15,753 bases of DNA from Bacillota bacterium. GTDB lineage: Bacteria > Bacillota > Bacilli > Alicyclobacillales > SLC66. Of the stretch, positions 1 through 7,424 are shown piece by piece. Position 1 is the stretch's first letter. Each line of letters starts with the position of its first letter. The position numbers were made by a program, and so were the translations under genes. Below the pieces are notes generated by a model. It was not told where the DNA came from. It did not search any database and was given only the letters and a program-made list of their open reading frames with translations. Where the stretch lies: NCBI GenBank assembly GCA_021797415.1, contig JAJZZT010000491.1:1-15753 (forward strand), given 5' to 3'.

Positions 1-1
1 C

Positions 2-2125
2 AGTTGGGCATTGCCGCAGATTCTCAAGAAGTCGGGCATCCGTTCGTTCATGACGACGAAGATCAGTTGGAATCAGTACAATCGCATGCCGCACGACACG
101 TTTATCTGGCGGGGGATGGACGGGAGCGAGATTCTGGCGCACTTCGTGACCACCCCGGAACCGGGACAGCGTGCTGATCGGTGGCGGTACACATACAACG
201 GACAGTTGACGGCCGAGACCGTGCAGGGTGCGTGGGTCGCTTACCGGGACAAGGAGGTCAATCGCGATCTTCTGATCGCCTATGGCTTTGGCGACGGCGG
301 GGGCGGCGTCAACCGGGAGATGCTGGAATTGCGGCGGCGCCTGGATGAAATGCCGGGTCTCCCGCGCGTGGTCGCTGGGCGGGCGGACGACTACTTCGCG
401 CGACTGGAGGAGACGGTCGCGTCGACGGAAGGCTACGTGCACACGTGGGACGGTGAATTATATCTCGAATACCACCGGGGGACGTATACGAGCCAGGCGT
501 TCAACAAGCGGATGAACCGCAAGCTGGAACTCGCGCTCCGGGAGACGGAGTGGCTCTCCGTCCTGTCCGGCCTGGCGGCGGGCAGGACGTTGGGAAGGTT
601 GGCGGGCAGGACGGCGCAAAGCAGGGTGGAGCAGGCACTGCGGGCACGGACGCTGCAGGAAAAAGCGTGGCAGGAACAGTTGAACGAAGGCTGGAAGATC
701 GTGTTGCGCAACCAGTTTCACGACATCATTCCCGGTTCGTCGATCCACGAGGTCTACGAGGACAGCCGTGAGGAGTACGCGCAGGCATCCGCCATCGTCG
801 AACGCGTATGGCGCGAGTCCGCCGGCCGTCTGACGGGGGACCCGGCGCGAGCGGGAGCGGTCACCGTGTTCAACTCTGCAAGCTGGCCGCGTTCGTCCAT
901 TGTCCGGGTATCTGCGGATGCCGTCGGCGAAGGCGGCCACTTTGAAGATGAGACGGGGGGGATCCTTGCGGCGCAGAGAGTGGGCGGCGAGTGGTGGGTG
1001 CGCACGCCGGAAGTGGAGCCGCTCGGCGTGAAGAGCATCCGCTTCGTTCCCGGAGAACCGGCTCAGCAAGCGTCCCCCTTTCAACTGCATGACCGCGGGA
1101 TCACGACCCCCCATTACATCCTGGAGTGGAATGACAGGGGGCAGCTCGTCCGCGTTTACGACAGGCGGTTTGACCGCGAGGTGCTGCGCCCCGGCGCACG
1201 GGGAAACATTCTGCAGGTATTTGAGGACAAACCGCTGGTGCATGACGCATGGGACATCGACATCTTCTACCAGGAGAAGATGCGCGAAGTGGAGGAACTG
1301 CTAGGCGTCGAGACGCTGGCCGACGGGACGCACGCCGCCGGTGTGCGGTTCTCCTGGCGCTACGGAGATTCGGTCATCAACCAGGACCTGTGGGTGTACG
1401 CGCACAGCCCGCGGATCGATTTTGTCACCAGGGTGCGGTGGGCGGAGCGGCAGCAGTTGCTCAAGGTGGCGTTTCCCGTGTCCGTCCGCGCGACGGAGGC
1501 GACCTACGATATCCAGTTCGGCCACACGAAGCGGCCCACCCACTGGAATACGAGCTGGGACCAGGCGCGGTTCGAGTCGGTCGGCCACCAGTGGGCGGAC
1601 ATCGCCGAGGCGAACTACGGGGTCGCGCTCGCCAACGACTGCAAGTACGGGTACGATATCAAGGATGGCGTCCTGCGCCTGTCGCTGATCAAGTCGGCGA
1701 TTCATCCCGATCATCTGGCGGATCAGGGGGACCACGAATTCACCTATTCCCTGATCCCGCACGGTGGATCGTGGCTGGACGCCGGAATCGCCGAGCAGGC
1801 GTGGGATCTGAACAGTCCGCTGCGGGCGGAAACGGGCCGCGCCGGATGGACGGGGTCGCTCTTTCGCATCAGTCCGGCCGAAGTGATGGTGGACGCGGTC
1901 AAGCCGGCCGAGGATGAGAAAGACGGCCGCATTGTACTGCGCCTGCACGAGTTCGGCGGCGGTCGGAGACGGGTCGCAGTGGACAGCGACTGGGAGATCC
2001 GGTCGTGGCAGGAGTGCAACTTGATTGAGGAGCCTGCGGGAGAGCGCTCCGGCGCGCCGTTTGTCTTTGAGATTCTGCCCTTTGAGATCAAGACCTTTCT
2101 GGTAGAGATCGCGTCCGAGGGGTGA
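2..2125 (+). CDS. Alpha-mannosidase, GH38 family (5' end outside window)
   Basis: This is a retaining exo-acting alpha-mannosidase that removes terminal alpha-linked mannose from imported manno-oligosaccharides. No export signal can be judged because the N terminus is missing, but bacterial GH38 enzymes of this type are usually cytoplasmic. The frame is open from base 2 (SWALPQILKKSGI), which matches the stretch just after the GH38 nucleophile motif, so the catalytic Asp lies immediately upstream of the window. Next come the family block KISWNQYNRMPHDTF, then the zinc/active-site block NQFHDIIPGSSIHEVYEDS (His and Asp encoded near 719-724), then the long C-terminal beta domains. About 708 residues are present, and full enzymes have roughly 850-1,050. 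The TTG at 11 is not a real start. A small in-frame 24-bp duplication lies at 577-613. The HMT-family gene follows on the same strand after about 80 bp, so co-transcription is likely. Family assignment is firm; substrate linkage is inferred. Confidence 0.93.
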   Translation, partial: SWALPQILKKSGIRSFMTTKISWNQYNRMPHDTFIWRGMDGSEILAHFVTTPEPGQRADRWRYTYNGQLTAETVQGAWVAYRDKEVNRDLLIAYGFGDGGGGVNREMLELRRRLDEMPGLPRVVAGRADDYFARLEETVASTEGYVHTWDGELYLEYHRGTYTSQAFNKRMNRKLELALRETEWLSVLSGLAAGRTLGRLAGRTAQSRVEQALRARTLQEKAWQEQLNEGWKIVLRNQFHDIIPGSSIHEVYEDSREEYAQASAIVERVWRESAGRLTGDPARAGAVTVFNSASWPRSSIVRVSADAVGEGGHFEDETGGILAAQRVGGEWWVRTPEVEPLGVKSIRFVPGEPAQQASPFQLHDRGITTPHYILEWNDRGQLVRVYDRRFDREVLRPGARGNILQVFEDKPLVHDAWDIDIFYQEKMREVEELLGVETLADGTHAAGVRFSWRYGDSVINQDLWVYAHSPRIDFVTRVRWAERQQLLKVAFPVSVRATEATYDIQFGHTKRPTHWNTSWDQARFESVGHQWADIAEANYGVALANDCKYGYDIKDGVLRLSLIKSAIHPDHLADQGDHEFTYSLIPHGGSWLDAGIAEQAWDLNSPLRAETGRAGWTGSLFRISPAEVMVDAVKPAEDEKDGRIVLRLHEFGGGRRRVAVDSDWEIRSWQECNLIEEPAGERSGAPFVFEILPFEIKTFLVEIASEG

Positions 2126-2142
2126 GATCGCGTCCGAGGGGT
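2105..2142 (+). repeat. 19-bp perfect tandem duplication across the mannosidase stop codon
   Basis: The unit gagatcgcgtccgaggggt occurs twice head to tail (2105-2123 and 2124-2142). The stop codon TGA (2123-2125) is formed at the junction of the two copies. Because 19 is not a multiple of three, the duplication leaves the mannosidase end fixed by the junction and simply lengthens the spacer to the next gene. It looks like a recent slippage event. Confidence 0.9.
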
Positions 2143-2204
2143 GAGAGACGCCGCCCGTGGGCTGAGTGCGAAGGGACGTATGAAAAAAACAAGAGGGAGG
2201 AGGG

Positions 2205-3155
2205 GTGGACGTGGATCTGGCGACGGCGCTGGACTCCTGCCCGGTGGTCTTCACGGAGGGCGCGGTCATCGAGCGCTTGCGCAGGGAGTTTGCCGTGACA
2301 TTGGACCCGGTTGTCCTGCACGCTGGATTTATCTATGAACCGGAGAAAAAAGAACTGTTGCGGCGCATCTACGCCCAGTACATCGAGCTTGCCGGCAGGC
2401 GCCGCGCGCCCGTCCTGATCATGACGCCGACGCGGCGGACGAATCAGGACAGGCTTGTGCAGGCTGGGCTGGGCGACAGGGACGTGAACGGCGACAGTGT
2501 TCGTTTTCTGCAGGGAATCCGCGCGACGTATCCAGAGTTTTCTTCGTCTGTCCTGGTCGGCGGGCTCATGGGTTGCCGCGGTGACGCTTACCGGGCGCAG
2601 GAGGCTCTGTCAAGCCGCGAGGGCCATGTGTTCCACCGCTCGCAGGCCGTTTTCCTGGCGGAGGCGGGGGCGGACTTTCTGTTCGGCGCGACGCTGCCCG
2701 CAGTGTCCGAGGCGCTTGGATTGGCGATGGCGATGGCGGATACGGGTGCGCCCTATGTGCTCAGTTTCGTCATCCGCCCCGACGGCGCCTTGCTGGACGG
2801 GACCATGCTGCATGACGCGATTGCGCGCATTGACAGGGCAGTTTCACCGCACCCCCTTGCGTACATGGTCAACTGTGTGCACCCGTCGATTCTCCTTCGC
2901 GCCCTGGACGCGCCGGAGAATCGCACAGCGCTTGTGCGAGAAAGGCTGGTCGGGATTCAGGGAAATGCTTCGGCAAAGAGTCCGGAAGAACTGGACGGCG
3001 CTCCGGAACTCGCGTCGGATGGGCGGGATGCGTGGATTGACGGGATGAAGCGCCTGCGGCGGGATCACCCGCTGCGCGTCTTCGGCGGATGCTGTGGTAC
3101 GGATGACCGGTACATCGACGGGCTTGTCCAGGCGCTTTCTTCGGAAGTGCGGTGA
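2205..3155 (+). CDS. Homocysteine S-methyltransferase family protein (divergent subfamily)
   Basis: The family moves a methyl group to homocysteine, or a related thiol, using a zinc ion held by three cysteines in a TIM barrel. The zinc site is visible: Cys224 in VNCVHP and the Cys296-Cys297 pair in GGCCGTDD. At 316 residues it is the size of the stand-alone MmuM/YhcE type, without B12 or folate domains. The N-terminal half is atypical. Where most members read as an AGAD-type barrel strand, this one has LHAGFIYEPEKKELLRRIYAQ followed by MTPTRRTNQDRL, so the methyl donor and acceptor cannot be named. GTG 2205 abuts the ribosome site AGGGAGGAGG (2194-2203), and the in-frame GTG at 2211 has better spacing and may be the true start. 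It lies between two mannan-degrading enzymes, where a methyltransferase is not expected. Its role there is unknown. Confidence 0.82.
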   Translation: MDVDLATALDSCPVVFTEGAVIERLRREFAVTLDPVVLHAGFIYEPEKKELLRRIYAQYIELAGRRRAPVLIMTPTRRTNQDRLVQAGLGDRDVNGDSVRFLQGIRATYPEFSSSVLVGGLMGCRGDAYRAQEALSSREGHVFHRSQAVFLAEAGADFLFGATLPAVSEALGLAMAMADTGAPYVLSFVIRPDGALLDGTMLHDAIARIDRAVSPHPLAYMVNCVHPSILLRALDAPENRTALVRERLVGIQGNASAKSPEELDGAPELASDGRDAWIDGMKRLRRDHPLRVFGGCCGTDDRYIDGLVQALSSEVR

Positions 3156-3197
3156 CGCGCCAAGGCCGCACCGGGGCTGCGTCGGAGATGAGGAAGG

Positions 3198-3318
3198 GTT
3201 GCGCCAGAGTTGCGCCAGAGTTGCGCCAGAGTTGCGCCTGAGTTGCCTCTGAGTTGCCTCTGAGTTGCGCGAGAGTTGCGCCTGAGTTGCCTCTGAGTTG
3301 CGCCAGAGTTGCGCCTGA
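3198..3318. repeat. Eleven tandem copies of an 11-bp repeat
   Basis: Eleven contiguous units start at 3198, 3209, 3220, 3231, 3242, 3253, 3264, 3275, 3286, 3297 and 3308. Variants seen are gttgcgccaga (four copies), gttgcgcctga (three), gttgcctctga (three) and gttgcgcgaga (one). The sequence degrades after 3319. The first five bases gttgc and the last two (ga) are invariant, and the middle four vary. There are no spacers, so it is not a CRISPR array. It occupies the intergenic space between the HMT-family gene and the GH76 mannanase, ending about 140 bp before the mannanase start. The period is close to one helical turn, so the units would sit on nearly the same DNA face. Whether it acts in regulation or is a neutral slippage product is unknown. 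Confidence 0.95.
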
Positions 3319-3457
3319 GTTGTGGGAGCGGGACTTGATCCTGCTCCTCTTGGCGCGGATCTGAGCGGCGCAGATTTTGGTCCAGGAGACAAGGGGGTTC
3401 AACATATACATGATGTAAGCGATCACATCCGGAAAAAAAGAAAGGGGATGGTGCAAG
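3319..3457 (+). promoter_or_regulatory. Leader region and ribosome site of the GH76 mannanase gene
   Basis: This 139-bp stretch separates the 11-bp array from the mannanase start. It is more AT-rich than the genes, mainly at 3400-3445. A TATACA hexamer (3405-3410) could be a -10 element, but no convincing -35 lies at 16-18 bp. ACAT and ATGT form a short broken dyad at 3403-3417. The ribosome site is AAAGGGGAT (3441-3449), about 8-10 bases before ATG 3458. The ribosome site is convincing; the promoter assignment is weak. Confidence 0.4.
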
Positions 3458-5221
3458 ATGGCGGCTTCGATGGCCCGCAAGACTGTCTTGACGGGCCTGA
3501 TTGTCGGTCTGGCACTCGCCACAATGACCGGCGGTGTGAGTTCAACCGTCCAGGCAACGACAACAGCCAATTATTCCAGCGAAGCACAGACGGCGACACA
3601 GGCCCTGTGGAACGACTACTGGGACAGTGCGAACAACGTGTTCAACAACGACTTCCCGCTGACGGTCGCGCAGCCGGGGCAATCGGGCTATCAGTGGGAC
3701 TACTGGTGGCAGGCGAACGCGCTCTACGCGCTGGCGGATGCGGCGGACAGCACCAACGCAACCACTTACAATACGGATATAGCGAATCTCTACAATGGCA
3801 TCCAGAGTGAGAACAACGCGGTATACGGCAACAATCAGTTTCTTGACAACTACAACGACGACGAGGGCTGGATGGGCATCGCGTTCATGCACGCCTACCA
3901 TGCGCTGGGCACCGCCCCGGCGTCGACGCAGGCCTTCCCGGTGGCTCCGGTGCTGGACGCCGGACAGACGAAAGGGACCATTCCCTTCGTGCAGTCAGCG
4001 GAGACCCTCTTTTCGGATGTCATGAAGAGCTGGACGCCTGAGGGAGGAATCACCTGGAACAAACCGGGCGCCGGATCATCCTACAATCCCTTCTACCGCA
4101 ATACGGCCGCCAATATGACAGCGGCCATCCTCGGCGCCGACCTGTACGAGGCGACTCAGCACCAGTCTTACCTCGCGGTTGCGGAGCAACTGTACAACTG
4201 GGAATGGAACACGCTCGCGCTGTCGTCGGCGCAGACTGTCGGCGGCACGTCCTATCCGGCCGGAACCGTGTTTGACGGGGTGGACTGGAGCGCGGCGACG
4301 GACCAGAATACGTTTCCTTCGGGCGGCACGGCGCAGTGGACCTACAACTACGGGCTGGTGATCGGCGCCGGGGTGAAACTGTATCTGGCAACGCACGACG
4401 TGTCTTATCTGAACGACGCGGAGCTCGCGGCGAGTGCGGCGATCAACCGGTTTGGCGGGTCGAACCTCGTCATGACCGGCGGATCGCAGGGAGACGGCGG
4501 GCTGTTTAAGGGGATCCTGATGCGTTACATGGTCGAACTGGCGAAGGTGGACGGCGGGAATGCGACACTGTTCAATTTTCTGCAGTCCAACCTGCAGTCG
4601 CTCTGGAGCAACGATCAGGCGACCAATGACGCCGGCGTCTTCGGGCCGGACTGGGCCGGGCCGGCGCCGACGGTGTCCTCAAGCAACCCGATCGATCTGT
4701 CGACCGAACTCAGCGCGGTCATGGCGCTCAACGATATGGCCACCCTGCAGCTGGCCGCCCAGAACTTCCCGTCCACGGCCAGCACGCTGTCGCCCCAGGG
4801 CATCTCTGTGTACGGCGCCATGTCCGCGGCAATGACGAACACGAACGGCGGGGTCTCGTCGCCGTATGTATTTTACCTGCAAAACGGCGGCACCTACGAG
4901 CCGGACAACGGCAACATCGGCGGCTGGGGAGGCTCCGCGGGCAACGAGTACGTGGCATGGCCGGTCTACGCCGACGCGGCGGGCACGTTTACGCTCACCG
5001 TCCGCTTCAGCAACGGGAACGGCTCCGCATCGACCAGGACGCTGTACGTCAACGGACAGGACGCGGCGACACTGTCCTTTCCGCAGACCGCATCGTGGGA
5101 TGCGTGGTCGACGGTGCAGGAGACCGTGACGCTGAGTGCGGGAATGAACGATATTGCGCTCGAAGTGCCGGCCACGAGCGGTTCGAACTGGCTGAACGTG
5201 AGCCAGATCACGGTGCAGTAG
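3458..5221 (+). CDS. Secreted GH76 endo-alpha-1,6-mannanase with C-terminal carbohydrate-binding-like domain
   Basis: The enzyme likely hydrolyses the alpha-1,6-linked mannan backbone of yeast and fungal cell walls outside the cell. Residues 1 to about 33 form a signal peptide: positive MAASMARK, a hydrophobic core, then a cleavage region near TVQATTTA. There is no lipobox and no cell-wall anchor. The catalytic alpha/alpha-barrel spans about 38-445, with the family hallmark Asp134-Asp135 in NYNDDEGWMGIA and tryptophan-rich motifs such as QWDYWWQANALYALAD. Residues about 470-587 (YVFYLQNGGTYEPDNGN to the end) resemble a CBM6/CBM35 beta-sandwich that would bind glycan. ATG 3458 is preceded by AAAGGGGAT; ATG 3470 is an alternative. 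The mature protein has only six lysines, suggesting adaptation to acid. A strong terminator follows directly. Together with GH38 it forms a coherent mannan-use set. Specificity is inferred from the family. Confidence 0.9.
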   Translation: MAASMARKTVLTGLIVGLALATMTGGVSSTVQATTTANYSSEAQTATQALWNDYWDSANNVFNNDFPLTVAQPGQSGYQWDYWWQANALYALADAADSTNATTYNTDIANLYNGIQSENNAVYGNNQFLDNYNDDEGWMGIAFMHAYHALGTAPASTQAFPVAPVLDAGQTKGTIPFVQSAETLFSDVMKSWTPEGGITWNKPGAGSSYNPFYRNTAANMTAAILGADLYEATQHQSYLAVAEQLYNWEWNTLALSSAQTVGGTSYPAGTVFDGVDWSAATDQNTFPSGGTAQWTYNYGLVIGAGVKLYLATHDVSYLNDAELAASAAINRFGGSNLVMTGGSQGDGGLFKGILMRYMVELAKVDGGNATLFNFLQSNLQSLWSNDQATNDAGVFGPDWAGPAPTVSSSNPIDLSTELSAVMALNDMATLQLAAQNFPSTASTLSPQGISVYGAMSAAMTNTNGGVSSPYVFYLQNGGTYEPDNGNIGGWGGSAGNEYVAWPVYADAAGTFTLTVRFSNGNGSASTRTLYVNGQDAATLSFPQTASWDAWSTVQETVTLSAGMNDIALEVPATSGSNWLNVSQITVQ

Positions 5222-5251
5222 GGATTTGGCGGTTGCGGCGGCATGCAATGC

Positions 5252-5280
5252 GGGCGGTTCCTGCGGGGATCGCCCTTTTT
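5252..5280 (+). terminator. Rho-independent terminator after the mannanase gene
   Basis: Bases 5252-5275 form a 10-bp stem, including two G-U type pairs, closed by a TGCG tetraloop. Five T residues follow at 5276-5280. It begins 31 bp after the mannanase stop and ends the plus-strand mannan locus. Confidence 0.88.
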
Positions 5281-5321
5281 CATGGCTTCTGCCGTCGGTG
5301 CGCAACGCCCGCATCTTTATG

Positions 5322-5733
5322 TCACTGTGGCTGTTGAACACTCCATGCGCCAATCACAATGGCCGCCTTTCCCAGAACAAGGTTCAGGGTCAGGGACTTG
5401 TGCAACAGCCAGGCGTGGCGTTCAACAAAACCGCGACAACAGGATTCACCAGGAATGATATAGGCCACCTGGATGCTGCTATAGCGTTGGACAAGACGGA
5501 ACATCCAGAGATAGGCCACGGCCGATCCGGGAATCGACAGGTACATCCAGGCCGCGATGGCCGGAACCGACAGGACGTGAAGCGGCATGTCGCCTTCTGT
5601 GATTTTCCACAGGACCAGCAGTCCCACCCCGGAGACGAGCAGGTGAATGGCTGTATTGACATAGGTATCGCCACGAAATCGATGTTTACTCCGCCGCGTT
5701 TGGGCGCATGGGCGGTTCGTTTGGCGATGACAT
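5322..5733 (-). pseudogene. Broken EamA/DMT-family transporter (internal deletion and frameshifts)
   Basis: A good ribosome site (GGGAGG) precedes an ATG at 5733 that opens MSSPNEPPMRPNAAE and then hits a stop. In another frame the second half of an EamA drug/metabolite exporter follows: RGDTYVNTAIHLLVSGVG, then LSIPGSAVAYLWMFRLVQRY. Near 5451-5458 the frame slips: the conserved helix reads SFLVNPVVAVLL in a second frame. It then returns to the first frame for HKSLTLNLVLGKAAIVIGAW, ending at TGA 5322. About half of a normal 300-residue, 10-helix protein is missing between the N-terminal stub and the C-terminal half. A related fragment at 7333-7370 lacks one base at the slip site, supporting a 1-bp insertion here. 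The product would not be functional. It lies downstream of the MFS gene on the same strand. Confidence 0.78.
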
Positions 5734-5866
5734 CAGAAAAACCTCCCGGTGACGCGGAAATCTCTTTTTTGCATTGGCGCTGGGTCGTCGGCAGAGTGGT
5801 TGAGCTGTATCTCCTTCACTTATCAAGACTCCCTCGTCTATCATCCTTCTGCAATCGAACTCCGCG
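5734..5866. other. Spacer between the MFS gene and the EamA remnant
   Basis: About 130 bp read between the MFS stop and the remnant's old start. Apart from the remnant's ribosome site (GGGAGG on the minus strand, near 5744-5749), I see no clear terminator, promoter or gene. Confidence 0.4.
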
Positions 5867-7150
5867 TCAAATCGTCCGCGTGTCCTGATGCCTGGGGATG
5901 GGCGTGGGAATCACCATCCGCCCTACGAACACTGCCACAACGGTGGCCAGGATCATGAAACCCAGATTCAATGCCAATGGCAAGGCCAGATTCACTTGAA
6001 AGAGCGCGCCGGAGATCCAGCCCACCGGGGTGCTGATCAGCAGCACCACGGCAGAGATGAAACTGTTGATTCGCGCCCGCTCCTCACCCGGGATGACGAC
6101 AGACATGATGGACTCCGTCAACGGACCAAGAATCGCGAGCGCCATCGCCTCACAAATCGCGGACAGAAACACGATCGCCAGCAAGCTCGCTCTCAGCGGT
6201 TGCAGTATCAGCAACATGAATACGCCCGCGGCGTGCAAGCCGAGGCCAACAAGAAGGGGTGTCCGGACGGAGCGCATCGCGATGCGCGGGACCACGAACA
6301 GGTACACGGGTAACGTCACCAGGGAAGACACCAAGGGAAACACCGACAGCATCGAATTGCTCACGCCGTAAGCTTTCGTAACGAAGAGGGGCCAGAATGT
6401 CGTCTGGACGCTGCCAAAACAGGTCAGAAGGGCAACCAGCACGACGGACAGGAGCAAACGAGGGTGGCGTAGTGCGGACACAAAGACGGGCCAACCGCTG
6501 AAAGTCAACGTGAGAATCGATCGGCCGCGACACTCCCGGACACGTCTGTGGCCCGTGGAGCTCTCCTGGGTAAGGGAATGCTGCCAGACGAATCGTATCG
6601 TCATCATCGCCATGGATCCCAGGTAGATGGCTCGCATGGTGGGAACCAGCGTGTAGTGGGCGATGAACAGGCCGGCGACAGGGGCCATAAACCCGGAGAC
6701 CAATCCGGTCAAGTTGATGAGGGTCCAGACATGCGTGAGACGGTCCGTCGCACCGTCCTCCACAAGCATGCAGGCGAAACAGTTTCCCGTGACCTGCCAC
6801 ATGCTGTTAAACATCACGGCGACGATGAAATAGACGTAGCCATCCGCGACGGTCCAAAGCATACAGGGAACCGCCCAGCTCAGGAGCCCGAAGACCAGCA
6901 TCATCCTGCGTCTGCCGTACTTGTCCGTGATGGCCCCAGACAGCAGTGCCCATACGAGTTGCAGGGCGAGTCCCAAACTCACGGTTGTTCCCATTTGTTG
7001 CCCGGTCAATCCGATGGCGGCCATGTACACCGAAGCGAACGGCGCAAACAGGTTGTTCGGAACCGACCACAGGGGTTCCATAACGACCAGTGCGCGTTGA
7101 TTTCCCTTGAGCGACCGAAAGGTCCGCCACAAAGGATGTGCGGATTTCAT
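5867..7150 (-). CDS. MFS transporter
   Basis: This is a 427-residue major facilitator superfamily membrane protein with about 12 predicted hydrophobic helices. MFS motif A is clear between helices 2 and 3 (SGAITDKYGRRRMM). A hydrophilic central loop (about residues 200-225, TQESSTGHRRVRECRGRS) divides the two halves. The substrate cannot be told from sequence; both sugar import and drug or metabolite export types look like this. ATG 7150 has an excellent ribosome site (AAGGAGAT) and is the natural start. It is on the same strand as adaA-adaB but about 275 bp downstream of them, so it is probably a separate transcription unit. A 12-codon micro-ORF ends across its start codon. The gene appears intact, unlike the EamA remnants on both sides. 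Confidence 0.88.
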   Translation of the reverse strand: MKSAHPLWRTFRSLKGNQRALVVMEPLWSVPNNLFAPFASVYMAAIGLTGQQMGTTVSLGLALQLVWALLSGAITDKYGRRRMMLVFGLLSWAVPCMLWTVADGYVYFIVAVMFNSMWQVTGNCFACMLVEDGATDRLTHVWTLINLTGLVSGFMAPVAGLFIAHYTLVPTMRAIYLGSMAMMTIRFVWQHSLTQESSTGHRRVRECRGRSILTLTFSGWPVFVSALRHPRLLLSVVLVALLTCFGSVQTTFWPLFVTKAYGVSNSMLSVFPLVSSLVTLPVYLFVVPRIAMRSVRTPLLVGLGLHAAGVFMLLILQPLRASLLAIVFLSAICEAMALAILGPLTESIMSVVIPGEERARINSFISAVVLLISTPVGWISGALFQVNLALPLALNLGFMILATVVAVFVGRMVIPTPIPRHQDTRTI

Positions 7151-7185
7151 CGTGGGATATCTCCTTCAGTGGTTGGTGGCATCAT
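7147..7185 (-). CDS. Possible 12-codon leader peptide overlapping the MFS start
   Basis: On the minus strand AAAGGAG (7187-7193) is followed at once by two in-frame ATGs and the reading MMPPTTEGDIPR, then TGA. The TGA overlaps the MFS start codon as ATGA, the arrangement used for translational coupling. The spacing between ribosome site and ATG is short (1-4 bases), which weakens the case. It could be a leader peptide, the tail of a lost upstream gene, or chance. Confidence 0.25.
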   Translation of the reverse strand: MMPPTTEGDIPR

Positions 7186-7235
7186 CTCCTTTCAAGCCGA
7201 AGTCACCCGCAAAAAATGAGGATGGGGGGAATGGG

Positions 7236-7400
7236 TTATGCTGCATACCGTCTCTCCGATCCGGCCTGCACCGTCAGGCCATCTACACTGTAGCATGGGC
7301 AACCGTTCACGGCCAGAGGGATCTGTTTGACCGTCAACAAAGCCGCGACAACAAGATTCACGAGGACGATGTCTGCCGCCCGGATGCTTCGGCGGCTTCG
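7236..7400 (-). pseudogene. Short EamA/DMT-like transporter fragment
   Basis: On the minus strand one frame reads SIRAADIVLVNLVVAALLT then VKQIPLAVNG before ending at TAA 7236. This resembles the ninth helix and the GEPL region of EamA exporters. Its DNA at 7333-7362 matches 5421-5450 of the EamA pseudogene at 26 of 30 positions, so the two are homologous rather than chance look-alikes. There is no start codon, no ribosome site and no further EamA sequence, so this is a scrap of a lost gene between adaB and the MFS gene. Confidence 0.5.
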
Positions 7401-7424
7401 ACGGTCCGTTGCAGAGTAAGACGG

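Noticed and set aside
1301..2269. 322-codon antisense frame opposite the mannosidase
   Set aside because: It shows no recognisable domain and lies opposite strongly conserved GH38 sequence.
3198..3318. CRISPR array
   Set aside because: The units are 11 bp and directly adjacent, with no spacers, no dyad typical of CRISPR repeats and no cas genes in the window.
2844..3570. Antisense frames of 182 and 233 codons with a repetitive peptide rich in NS, AT and QL
   Set aside because: The repetition comes entirely from the 11-bp DNA array read through in changing frames. The rest is antisense to the HMT-family and mannanase genes, with no domain and no ribosome site.
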